From positions 49,319 through 112,899 of the forward strand of contig NZ_BMNT01000002.1 in the NCBI RefSeq assembly GCF_014646695.1: a DNA stretch of 63,581 bases. The letters run 5' to 3'. A program made the position numbers and the translations under genes. A model generated the notes under the pieces. The model ran no database searches. It saw only the letters and a program-made list of their open reading frames with translations, and was not told the origin of the DNA. The stretch is from Sphaerisporangium melleum. GTDB lineage: Bacteria > Actinomycetota > Actinomycetes > Streptosporangiales > Streptosporangiaceae. Shown here one piece after another: positions 26,189 through 34,766 of this stretch. Within the stretch, counting starts at the first letter, position 1. Every line of letters begins with the position of its first letter.

Positions 26189-29100
26189 TCAGCGTTCGTC
26201 GTGCGGCAGGTTGCTGGTGGCCACCAGGGTGCGCACGGCGCGCAGCGCCACCGACAGCGTCGCCAGGTCGAAGTGGTCGCTCTCCCAGATCTCCGACAGC
26301 GTCTGGCGTGCCCGCCCGACGGCCGCCGAGTTGGCCTCCGACCAGCGGGCCAGCCGCTCCTCTGGAGCAAGGCCCGGCTCGCTGTGCACGAGTACGTCCC
26401 GGGTGAGGGTGGCGTGCGCGGCGTACAGGTCGTCGCGCAGCGCGGCCCTGGCCATGGAGTTCCACCGGTTGTCACGCGGCAGCGCGATGACCCGTTCGCG
26501 CAGCCGGGCGAGCTGGAGCCGGTCGGCCAGGTCGAAGTAGACCTCCGCCACGTCGTGCACCGGCCTGCCGGTGCGGGAGGCGATCTCCACCAGGTCGAAC
26601 GTGGAGTACGCCGGCACCATCACCGCCGCCCGCTCGGCCAGGTCGGCGGGGACGCCGCGGGCCAGGAAACCGTCGCGGCGCTCCTCGAAGGCCGCGAGGT
26701 CGGGGCCGGCCAGCAGCTTCGGCAGGTGCGGCAGCAGCCCTTCGGCGCCCTCCACGAAGAACCGCGCCGCGCCGGCCAGGTCGAGCGGCGGCCTGCGGTT
26801 GCCGAGCAGCCAGCGCGCGCCCCGCTCGGCGAGCTTGCGGCCCTCCAGCAGCATGGCGAGCTGGGTGGCGGTGTCCACCTTGTTGTCCAGCTCCTCGACC
26901 GCCCGCCAGAAGCCCGGCAGGCCGAAGACCTCGCGGGAGACCAGGTAGGCGCGGGCGATGTCGGGGGTGGAGGCGCCGGTCTCCTCGCCGAAGCGGAACA
27001 TGAACGTCGTCCCGCCGGCGTTGACCAGGTCGTTCACCACGCAGGTGGTGATGATCTCGCGGCGCAGCGGGTGGGAGTCCATGGCCTGCCGGAACCGCTC
27101 GCGCAGCGCCGAGGGGAAGTAGGACACCAGCCACGAGGTCAGGTACGGGTCGTCGGGCAGGTCGGAGGCGAGCAGCTCGTGGTCGGCGACCAGCTTGGTG
27201 TAGGCGAGCAGCACCGAGAACTCCGGCGCGGTGAACCCGAGGTGGGCCTGGCGCCGCTCGGCCAGCGTCTTGTCGGAGGGCAGGGCCTCCAGCTCGCGGT
27301 TGACCAGCCCGTCGCGCTCCAGTCTGCGCAGGTAGCGGGCGTGGATGTGCAGCATCTCTGGCGCCTGGGCGCGGGCGGCGGCCAGCACGATGTTCTGCGC
27401 CTTGTTGTCCCGCAGGACCAGTCCGGCGACCTCGTCGGTCATGTCGAGGAAGAGCTGGTCGCGCTCGCCCTCGCTCAGCTCGCCGTCCCGCACCAGGCCG
27501 TCCAGCAGGATCTTGATGTTCACCTCGTGGTCGGAGGTGTCCACCCCGGCGGAGTTGTCGATGAAGTCGGTGTTGACGTAGCCGCCGCCGAGCGCGAACT
27601 CGATGCGGGCGAGCTGGGTGAGGCCGAGGTTGCCGCCCTCACCGATGACCTTGCATCGCAGGTCGGAGGCGTTGACCCGCAGCGCGTCGTTGGCCTTGTC
27701 ACCGGCGTCGGCGTGGCTCTCGGCCGAGGACTTGACGTAGGTGCCGATGCCGCCGTTCCACAGCAGGTCGACCGGCGCCCGCAGGATGGCGCTGATCAGC
27801 TCGTTCGGCGGCAGCGCCGAGACGCCCTCGGGGATGCCGAGTGCGGCGCGCGTCTGCGGGGACACCGGCACCGACTTGGCCGTACGCGGCCAGACGCCGC
27901 CACCCGCCGAGATCGCGGCGGGGTCGTAGTCGGCCCAGGAGCTGCGCGGCAGCCGGAACAGGCGGGACCGCTCGGCGAAGCCGCGGGCGGCGTCGGGGGC
28001 CGGGTCGACGAAGATGTGCCGGTGGTCGAAGGCCGCGACCAGCCTGATGTGCTCCGACAGGAGCATGCCGTTGCCGAACACGTCGCCGGACATGTCGCCG
28101 ACGCCGGCCACGGTGAAGTCGGTGGTCTGCACGTCGACGCCCATGGAGCGGAAGTGGTAGGCGACCGACTCCCAGGCGCCGCGCGCGGTGATGCCCATGG
28201 CCTTGTGGTCGTAGCCGACCGAGCCGCCGGAGGCGAAGGCGTCGCCGAGCCAGAAGTCGTACTCCTTGGCCACGCCGTTGGCGATGTCGGAGAAGGTCGC
28301 GGTGCCCTTGTCCGCCGCCACGACCAGGTAGGTGTCGTCGCCGTCGTGCCGGACGACGGCGTGCGGCGGGACCACCTTGCCGTCGACCAGGTTGTCGGTG
28401 ATGTCCAGCAGGCCGGAGATGAACTGCCGGTAGCAGGCCACGCCCTCGGCCATCAGCTCGTCGCGGCCACCGCCGGCCGGGGGCCGCTTGACGACGAAGC
28501 CGCCCTTGGACCCGGTGGGCACGATGACGGTGTTCTTCACCATCTGCGCCTTGACCAGCCCGAGCACCTCGGTGCGGAAGTCCTCCATGCGGTCCGACCA
28601 GCGCAGGCCGCCGCGGGCGACCTTGCCGAAGCGCAGGTGGACGCCCTCGACCCGCGGCGAGTACACGAAGATCTCGTACTTGGGCCGGGGCAGCGGCAGC
28701 ACGCCGATGGCCTGGGGGTCGAACTTCACCGAGACGTACGGTTTGCGGTGCCCCTTGTCGCGCTGGAAGAAATTGGTACGCAGGGTCGCCGAGATCATCT
28801 CCAGGTAGGCCCGCAGGATGCGGTCCTCGTCCAGGGAGGCGACCTCGTCCAGGGCGGCGATGATCTCCTCGTCCAGCGCGTCGGCGATGTCCTCGCGGCT
28901 CTCCTGTGACAGCCGCGGGTCCAGCCTGGCCTCGAACAGCCGCACCAGCAGCTTGGCCAGGCGGATGTTGCCGAGCAGCACCTTCTCGATGTAGCGCTGG
29001 CTGAAGGCGGTGCCGGCCTGGCGCAGATACTTGGCGTACACGCGCAGGACGAGCGCCTGCTCCCAGGTCAGGCCGGCGGCGACCACCAGCCCGTTGAAGC

Positions 29101-31072
29101 CGTCGCTCTCGATCTCGCCGCGCCACAGGGCCCCGGCGGCGTCCTGGAACAGCTTGATGAACCGCTCGTCGTCGATGGTGACGCCGGGCGGGCAGCGCAG
29201 GCCGAAGTCGTAGATCCACGCGGCCTGCCCGTCCTGCCACCTGATGTGGTACGGCCGCTCGTCCACCACCTCGACGCCCATGCGCGACAGCAGCGGGAGC
29301 ACGTCCGACAGGGAGACCGGGGCGCCGATCCGGAACAGCTTGAACCGCCACTCGCACTGCGCGCGGTCCTGCGGCCGGTACAGCTCCATGTCGACCTCGC
29401 CCGGCCGGCCGGCGAGGCGCTGCAGGCGGTACAGGTCCTCGACCGCGGCGCGGGGGTCGAAGTCCTCCTTGTACGCCTCCGGGAACGCCTCGGCGTACGC
29501 GGCGACGAGCGTGCGGTCCTCGCCGGGAAGCTCGGCGCGCCGCTCGTCGGGCAGCTCGGCGATGGCGTCCTGGAGGTCGTCCTCCCAGGTGCGGGTGGTG
29601 GCCGCGATGCGGGCCTCCAGCTCGGGCGCGTTCACCCGGCGCGGGCCGAGGGCCTTGCCGCGCTCGCCGCGGACCACGATGTGCAGGCGGGCCAGCGGCG
29701 ACTCGCCGAGCATGGTGCTGTACTCGAAGGTCGAGCCCTGCAGCGCGTCCATCAGGATCTGCTGCATACGGATGCGGACGTCGGTGTTGTAGCGGTCGCG
29801 CGGCAGGTAGATCAGGCAGGAGATGTACCGGTTGTAGTCGTCGCTGCGCAGGAAGAGCTTGACGCGCTTGCGCTCGCGCAGCCGCAGCACCTCCAGGGCC
29901 ATCGGCGCCAGCTCGTCGGCGGGCACCTGGAACAGCTCGGCGCGGGGGTAGGTCTCCAGGATCTCGATGAGATCGGTGCCGTCGTGGCTGTCGGGGGACA
30001 GGCCCGTCCTGTCGAGCACCTCCTCGAGGCGGCGGCGCAGCACCGGGATGTGCGAGATCGACTCGCTGTAGGCGACGTGGGAGAACAGGCCGAGGAAGCG
30101 GCGCTCGCCGATGACCTCGCCCTCAGGGGAGAAGACCTTGACGCCGATGTAGTCGAGGTAGGCCGAGCGGTGCACGGTGGCGCGGCTGTTGGCCTTGGTG
30201 ACGACCAGCAACTGCCGCTCGCGGGCCTTGGCGCGCAGCTCGGGGGACATGGCGGCGAAGCTCGCCGAGCCCGCCTTGTCGGCGCGCAGGATGCCGAGGC
30301 CGGTGCCGGGGATGGCGCGCAGGCCGTCGCCGTCGGGCGCCTGCTCCAGGCGGTACTCGCGGTAGCCGAGGAAGGTGAAGTGGCCGTCCGCCAGCCAGCG
30401 CAGCAGCTCGACGCTGTCCTCGATGTGCCCGGCCGGCAGGTCGGGCGGGACGTTCTCCAGCTCGGTGGCGATCTGGACGGCGAGCGCCCGCATCTTCGGG
30501 GTGTCCTCGTCGGTGACCCGGACGTCCTGCAGCACCCGCTGGAGGTCGCGCTCGATCTCGGTGAGCGTGTCGGGGCCGGGGTTGCGGTCGATCTCGATGT
30601 GCATCCAGGACTCGACCAGGAACTGGCCGGTGAGGTCGGCCTGGCCGGCGCCGAGCATCCGGCCGGTCATGTCGCGCCGCACCTTGATCTGGGGGTGGAC
30701 GACGAGCTGGACGGCCATGCCGTGGCGCTCCAGCTCCATCGTCACCGAGTCGACCAGGTAGGGCATGTCGTCGGTGACCACCTCGACGAGCGCGCCCGGG
30801 CCGAAGTGGCCACCGGCGTGCCCGGCGGGCACGTGGGCGCGCACCAGCGCGCGTCCTTGCGGACGGTCGGCGGCGAACCGGCGGTGCTCCAGGGCGGTGG
30901 CCGCGACCTGGCGAGGGTCGCGGTCGATCAGGTCTTCGGGGGCGACATGCCGGTAGTACAGCCGGAGGAAGGCCAGGATGTCCTCGCCGCCGAGGTCCTC
31001 GGCCTCCTGACTATCGGCACACAGGTCAGCAGCGGACCGGAGCAACCGGTCTTTTGCCTCGTCGAGCGACAT
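26189..31072 (-). CDS. NAD-specific glutamate dehydrogenase, large (180-kDa) type
   Basis: About 1,627 residues, the size of the L-180 class first described in Streptomyces clavuligerus. The N-terminal third holds ACT-like regulatory domains. The central catalytic dehydrogenase domain includes KNTVIVPTGSKGGFVVK (substrate-binding Lys region) and VAGVGDMSGDVFGNGML (nucleotide-binding loop). A helical C-terminal domain closes it. It oxidatively deaminates glutamate to 2-oxoglutarate. I start at ATG 31072 (MSLDEAKDRLL) because AAAGGAG lies about 11 nt upstream; the open frame extends to 31213 with poor coding character. It is convergent with the lipoprotein gene. Confidence 0.94.
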   Translation of the reverse strand: MSLDEAKDRLLRSAADLCADSQEAEDLGGEDILAFLRLYYRHVAPEDLIDRDPRQVAATALEHRRFAADRPQGRALVRAHVPAGHAGGHFGPGALVEVVTDDMPYLVDSVTMELERHGMAVQLVVHPQIKVRRDMTGRMLGAGQADLTGQFLVESWMHIEIDRNPGPDTLTEIERDLQRVLQDVRVTDEDTPKMRALAVQIATELENVPPDLPAGHIEDSVELLRWLADGHFTFLGYREYRLEQAPDGDGLRAIPGTGLGILRADKAGSASFAAMSPELRAKARERQLLVVTKANSRATVHRSAYLDYIGVKVFSPEGEVIGERRFLGLFSHVAYSESISHIPVLRRRLEEVLDRTGLSPDSHDGTDLIEILETYPRAELFQVPADELAPMALEVLRLRERKRVKLFLRSDDYNRYISCLIYLPRDRYNTDVRIRMQQILMDALQGSTFEYSTMLGESPLARLHIVVRGERGKALGPRRVNAPELEARIAATTRTWEDDLQDAIAELPDERRAELPGEDRTLVAAYAEAFPEAYKEDFDPRAAVEDLYRLQRLAGRPGEVDMELYRPQDRAQCEWRFKLFRIGAPVSLSDVLPLLSRMGVEVVDERPYHIRWQDGQAAWIYDFGLRCPPGVTIDDERFIKLFQDAAGALWRGEIESDGFNGLVVAAGLTWEQALVLRVYAKYLRQAGTAFSQRYIEKVLLGNIRLAKLLVRLFEARLDPRLSQESREDIADALDEEIIAALDEVASLDEDRILRAYLEMISATLRTNFFQRDKGHRKPYVSVKFDPQAIGVLPLPRPKYEIFVYSPRVEGVHLRFGKVARGGLRWSDRMEDFRTEVLGLVKAQMVKNTVIVPTGSKGGFVVKRPPAGGGRDELMAEGVACYRQFISGLLDITDNLVDGKVVPPHAVVRHDGDDTYLVVAADKGTATFSDIANGVAKEYDFWLGDAFASGGSVGYDHKAMGITARGAWESVAYHFRSMGVDVQTTDFTVAGVGDMSGDVFGNGMLLSEHIRLVAAFDHRHIFVDPAPDAARGFAERSRLFRLPRSSWADYDPAAISAGGGVWPRTAKSVPVSPQTRAALGIPEGVSALPPNELISAILRAPVDLLWNGGIGTYVKSSAESHADAGDKANDALRVNASDLRCKVIGEGGNLGLTQLARIEFALGGGYVNTDFIDNSAGVDTSDHEVNIKILLDGLVRDGELSEGERDQLFLDMTDEVAGLVLRDNKAQNIVLAAARAQAPEMLHIHARYLRRLERDGLVNRELEALPSDKTLAERRQAHLGFTAPEFSVLLAYTKLVADHELLASDLPDDPYLTSWLVSYFPSALRERFRQAMDSHPLRREIITTCVVNDLVNAGGTTFMFRFGEETGASTPDIARAYLVSREVFGLPGFWRAVEELDNKVDTATQLAMLLEGRKLAERGARWLLGNRRPPLDLAGAARFFVEGAEGLLPHLPKLLAGPDLAAFEERRDGFLARGVPADLAERAAVMVPAYSTFDLVEIASRTGRPVHDVAEVYFDLADRLQLARLRERVIALPRDNRWNSMARAALRDDLYAAHATLTRDVLVHSEPGLAPEERLARWSEANSAAVGRARQTLSEIWESDHFDLATLSVALRAVRTLVATSNLPHDER

Positions 31073-31421
31073 GTCGCTTCTCACTCCTTTGTGAGGGTTC
31101 GCGGTCTTCGCGAGCATCTCGGCCGGGATCACGTGATGACAGGGGAAATGCCACGTTCCCGGGCACGTGACACCTCCATCGGCGGGCCGGACATCCTGAT
31201 CGCCGTTGACCAAGTCCCCCCCGCCGTACCCGATACCAGCCCATCACACTCGATACGTCAACTTGTCCGATATCGTGCGCAATTCCGCAGACAGGGCGAG
31301 TCTCCCAGCTCAGAGCACAGTCCGTGACCGACTCGTGATAAACCATGGACCTCCACGGGACGTCTCATGAGATGGGCGTTACCTTTCGCCACCGGTGACC
31401 GTTCCTGGGGGATCTGTGATC
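31073..31421. other. Divergent intergenic region, 349 bp
   Basis: It separates NAD-GDH (minus) from the flavin oxidase (plus). The middle is AT-richer than its surroundings, with CGATACGTCAACTTG and CCGATATCG near 31250-31275. A minus-strand TTGACG (31255-31260) could be a -35 element, but no good -10 follows at 17 bp. No small gene was found. Confidence 0.4.
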
Positions 31422-32975
31422 ATGCGGCCAGCGCTCGACCGGCGCTCCTTCCTGCGCGTCTCCGCCGCCGCGGCGGCGGCCGCCGCGACCGGCTGCGCCA
31501 CCGGCGATCCCGGCGGCACCATCACGCGCGCCACGACCAGCACCCCCTCCGGCGGCACCGCCGCAGCGGGGGCGGCGGCGACCGGGGCGCGCACCGGCCC
31601 CTCCCCCGCCGACTGGTCCGCGCTCGGCCGGGGCCTTTCCGGACGCCTGATCCGGCCCGGCGACGCCGCCTACGACACCGCCCGCCGGCTGTACAACCCC
31701 GGCTTCGACGGCATCCGGCCGAGCGGGGTGGCGTACTGCGCCGAACCGGGCGACGTGGCCGAGTGCCTGACCTTCGCCCGGCGCTTCGGAGTGCCGGTGA
31801 CCTCCCGGTCCGGCGGCCACAGCTACGCGGGGTGGTCCACCGGCACCGGCCTGGTGCTCGACGTCTCGCCGATGAACACCGTCCAGGCCTCCTCCGGGCG
31901 GGCGGTCGTGGGCGCGGGGGCCAAGCTCGTCGACGTGTACGACCGGCTCGCCGCCCGTGGTGTGGGCATCCCGGCCGGCTCGTGCCCCACCGTCGGCATC
32001 GCCGGGCTCACCCTGGGCGGCGGCATCGGCGTCCTGTCCCGCAAGTACGGCCTCACCTGCGACGTGCTGGAGTCGCTGCGCGTCGTCACCGCCGACGGGA
32101 AGGTGCGCACCTGCGACGCCCACCACGAGCCCGACCTGTACTGGGCGTCGCGCGGCGGCGGGGGCGGCAACTTCGGCGTCGCGGTGTCCTTCACCTTCCG
32201 CACCTTCAAGGCCGGGGACCTCGTCCTGTTCTTCCTGCACTGGCCCTGGTCGCGGGCGCGCAAGGCCATCGCCGCCTGGCAGGCGTGGGCGCCGTCCGCG
32301 CCGGACGCGCTGTGGAGCAACCTGCACCTGTCCCAGGACCCCGGCCGGGAGCTGCAGATCGGCGGCACCTACACCGGGTCGCGCGCCGAGTGCGAGCGGC
32401 TGCTGGAACCGCTGATCGCGAAGATCGGGTCGGCGCCGTCCAGCCGGTACATCACCCGCACCTCCTACCAGCACGCCATGATGGTCGAGGCGGGCTGCTC
32501 GGGGCGCACCGTGTCCCAGTGCCACCTGCCGGGAAGCCTGCCAGGGCAGACCCGCGACGGGACCTTCCCGCGCGACTCGTTCTCCGCCAAGTCGCACATG
32601 GCCTACCGCCCGCTGTCCGCCTCGGGCATCGCCACCCTGGTCGACCAGGTCGGCCGCCCGGGCCGGCACGCCGTGCTGCTCGACGCCCTCGGCGGCGCGG
32701 TGGGCCGGGTCCGGCCGGACGCCACGGCCTTCCCGCACCGGGGGGCGCTGTTCAGTGTGCAGTACTACGCGCACCGGTCGGGGGCGGCGGCCTGGCTGCG
32801 CGGGGCGCACGGCGCGATGGCGCCGCACTTCGGCGACCATGCCTACGTCAACTACATCGACCCGGCGCTTTCGGGCTGGCGCCAGGCGTACTACGGCGGC
32901 AACGCGGCGCGCCTGGCCAAGGTCAAGGCCGCCTACGACCCCGGCCGCCTCTTCCGCTTCCCGCAGGCGGTCTGA
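31422..32975 (+). CDS. BBE-like FAD-linked oxidoreductase, Tat-exported
   Basis: A protein of 517 residues. The twin-arginine signal DRRSFLRVSAAAAA is followed by Cys25 in a lipobox-like ATGC, so it may be a Tat lipoprotein. The PCMH FAD-binding domain has RSGGHSYAGW (His133) and GLTCD (Cys213), the pair that gives bicovalent flavin in berberine-bridge/GOOX enzymes. C-terminal YVNYIDPAL and YYGGNAARLAKVKAAYDPGRLFRFPQ are the closing BBE motif. It is predicted to oxidise a carbohydrate or alkaloid-like alcohol with O2 outside the membrane. ATG 31422 is preceded by GGGGGATC; GTG 31395 is an upstream alternative. Confidence 0.9.
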   Translation: MRPALDRRSFLRVSAAAAAAAATGCATGDPGGTITRATTSTPSGGTAAAGAAATGARTGPSPADWSALGRGLSGRLIRPGDAAYDTARRLYNPGFDGIRPSGVAYCAEPGDVAECLTFARRFGVPVTSRSGGHSYAGWSTGTGLVLDVSPMNTVQASSGRAVVGAGAKLVDVYDRLAARGVGIPAGSCPTVGIAGLTLGGGIGVLSRKYGLTCDVLESLRVVTADGKVRTCDAHHEPDLYWASRGGGGGNFGVAVSFTFRTFKAGDLVLFFLHWPWSRARKAIAAWQAWAPSAPDALWSNLHLSQDPGRELQIGGTYTGSRAECERLLEPLIAKIGSAPSSRYITRTSYQHAMMVEAGCSGRTVSQCHLPGSLPGQTRDGTFPRDSFSAKSHMAYRPLSASGIATLVDQVGRPGRHAVLLDALGGAVGRVRPDATAFPHRGALFSVQYYAHRSGAAAWLRGAHGAMAPHFGDHAYVNYIDPALSGWRQAYYGGNAARLAKVKAAYDPGRLFRFPQAV

Positions 32976-33113
32976 CGGGGGCCAAGGCTCGCGGTCTCTC
33001 CTGCCGGTGGGCGCGGGGGCGGGACGGTCCCACCGTACGCGCGTGCCAGAAGATGGGGGTGGCCGGTGCCCCGGCGCCGGCGTCAGCGCAAGCCGAGTCA
33101 CGAGGAGAGAGCG

Positions 33114-33545
33114 ATGTCCGCGCCCGCACCGTCCATCCCCCGATTCCACCTGGCCGTTCCGGTCGACGACCTCGCGGCCGCCCGGGCCTTCTACGGTGGC
33201 GTGCTCGGATGCGAGCAGGGCCGCAGCTCCGAGCGCTGGATCGACTGGAACCTGCACGGGCACCAGTTCGTCACCCACCTGGCCCACCGTCCCGCGGCTC
33301 CCGCGCACAACCCGGTGGACGGCCACGAGGTCCCGGTGCCGCACTTCGGGCTGATCCTGCCGATCCCCGAGTTCCACCGGCTGGCCGGGCGCCTGCGCGA
33401 CGCGGGCACCCGGTTCGTGATCGAGCCGTACCTGCGTTTCGCCGGGGAGCCGGGAGAGCAGTGGACGATGTTCCTGCTCGACCCGGCGGGCAACGCCCTG
33501 GAGTTCAAGGCGTTCGCCGACGACGCCCAGGTCTTCGCCACCTGA
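33114..33545 (+). CDS. VOC-superfamily protein (glyoxalase/dioxygenase-like)
   Basis: A protein of 143 residues with two beta-alpha-beta-beta-beta modules. [27 protein letters not shown] and [26 protein letters not shown] are the module starts; [14 protein letters not shown] carries the usual metal-ligand Glu at the end. His in RFHLAV and HFGL supply the other ligands. ATG 33114 has GAGGAGAG 4 nt upstream. Relatives include dioxygenase- and lyase-type enzymes on small molecules; no specific reaction can be given. Confidence 0.85.
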   Translation: MSAPAPSIPRFHLAVPVDDLAAARAFYGGVLGCEQGRSSERWIDWNLHGHQFVTHLAHRPAAPAHNPVDGHEVPVPHFGLILPIPEFHRLAGRLRDAGTRFVIEPYLRFAGEPGEQWTMFLLDPAGNALEFKAFADDAQVFAT

Positions 33546-33614
33546 GTGGTTGCGAGGGAGTGTTACGGCTGTGAACGAAATGGTCTTTAAGGAACCTACT
33601 ATCGGGTAGCCCGC

Positions 33615-33631
33615 TACGCTTGCCCGACGTG
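33615..33631 (+). promoter_or_regulatory. -10-like TACGCT and leaderless start
   Basis: TACGCT (33615-33620) is followed after 8 nt by GTG 33629. prfB shows the same spacing (TACTCT, 8 nt, GTG). There is no Shine-Dalgarno, which supports a leaderless mRNA. Confidence 0.5.
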
Positions 33632-34588
33632 ATCAATCAGCAGATTCCGGCGGAAACCACCCCTAACGGGATAAATCTCAATAGCAGCGAGCCGGCCACC
33701 GAGGCGGCGGACGAGAAGCCGAGCGCCTTGGCCCTGCTCGAACGCATCGCATCGGTGGTCCTGCCGATCGGCGTCGGGCTGTACGCGGTGCTCTACCTCG
33801 GTGTCGAGGCGATCTACGGCATCTTCGGCGTCACCCCCCAGCAGGCGGGCATCGACCAGGCGGTCCTGTTCGGCCGGCTCTCCGGCACGCTGATCCTGCT
33901 GCTGCTCATCGCCCTGCCCGTGCTGGGACTCCTGGTCGCCCTGTACTGGGTGCTGGACAAGGTGACCTTCGGCCGGCTGTCCCGGCTGGTGCGATTCTTC
34001 CGGGAGCACCCCTGGATGGCCGCGACGCTCGCCGCGCTGTGGAGCGGCGCCACGTACTGGGGCGCCTTCAGCGTCCTCGGGGAGGTCAAGGCCGCGACCA
34101 TCGTGCCCATCGCGGTGGGCCTCGGGGTGCTGACCTTCCTGGTGCCCTTCCGGCTGATGCGCCGCAGGCCGGTCGGCCGCGCCGGCATGCGGCTGGTCGT
34201 CGGCGCCCTGACCGGCATCGGCCTGGGCTGGCTGCTCATCTACGAGATGGTCCTCGGGGCGGCGGACGTGTACACGAAGGGCACGACCTCGGACCTGCCG
34301 GGTCTGGAGGGCACGACCCTGCTGGACCTCGTGGGCTTCCAGAGCCAGTGGGCCGTGCTCATGGACGGCGACGACAAGCCGCTGTACGACAGCCGATCGA
34401 TGCTGCTGCTCGGCGAGTCCAACGGCGTCTACGCCTTCTACGACTGCGACAAGATGGTCACGATCCGCCGGGCCGCCGACCACACGAACCTCGGCGAGAT
34501 GACCATGTACCCCGAACTGCCCAAGGACCACACCTGCGGCAGCCAGGTGGAGCAGGACGGCCAGCAGGACGCCGCCACCACCCAGTAG
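33629..34588 (+). CDS. Membrane protein of unknown function
   Basis: A protein of 319 residues. A polar N-terminus is followed by four or five helices (VLPIGVGLYAVLYLGVEAIYGIFG, LILLLLIALPVLGLLVALYWVL, WMAATLAALWSGATYWG, TIVPIAVGLGVLTFLVPF, LVVGALTGIGLGWLLIYEMVL). The exported C-terminal domain is about 90 residues (YTKGTTSDLPGLEGTTLLDLVGFQSQWAVL) with two Cys. I start at GTG 33629 (VINQQIPAE) from the leaderless layout; TTG 33620 is possible. I do not recognise the family. Confidence 0.65.
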   Translation: MINQQIPAETTPNGINLNSSEPATEAADEKPSALALLERIASVVLPIGVGLYAVLYLGVEAIYGIFGVTPQQAGIDQAVLFGRLSGTLILLLLIALPVLGLLVALYWVLDKVTFGRLSRLVRFFREHPWMAATLAALWSGATYWGAFSVLGEVKAATIVPIAVGLGVLTFLVPFRLMRRRPVGRAGMRLVVGALTGIGLGWLLIYEMVLGAADVYTKGTTSDLPGLEGTTLLDLVGFQSQWAVLMDGDDKPLYDSRSMLLLGESNGVYAFYDCDKMVTIRRAADHTNLGEMTMYPELPKDHTCGSQVEQDGQQDAATTQ

Positions 34589-34766
34589 CCGCCCCGGGGC
34601 CGCCCGGCCGCCCCGGGTGGCCCTGAACGGCTCACACGATCGCCCCGGAGGGGGTCGCCGTCCGCCCCGGCGGCCCCCGACCGGCTTCTCCCAGGCCGCC
34701 GTCCCCCCGGCGGCCCCGATCACACCTCAACAGCACCTGTCACAGCCGATCCCCGGCCCGCGCGGA

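Noticed and set aside
26168-28909. Plus-strand open frame of 913 codons antisense to NAD-GDH
   Set aside because: Shadow frame with no conserved motif. GDH is unmistakable.
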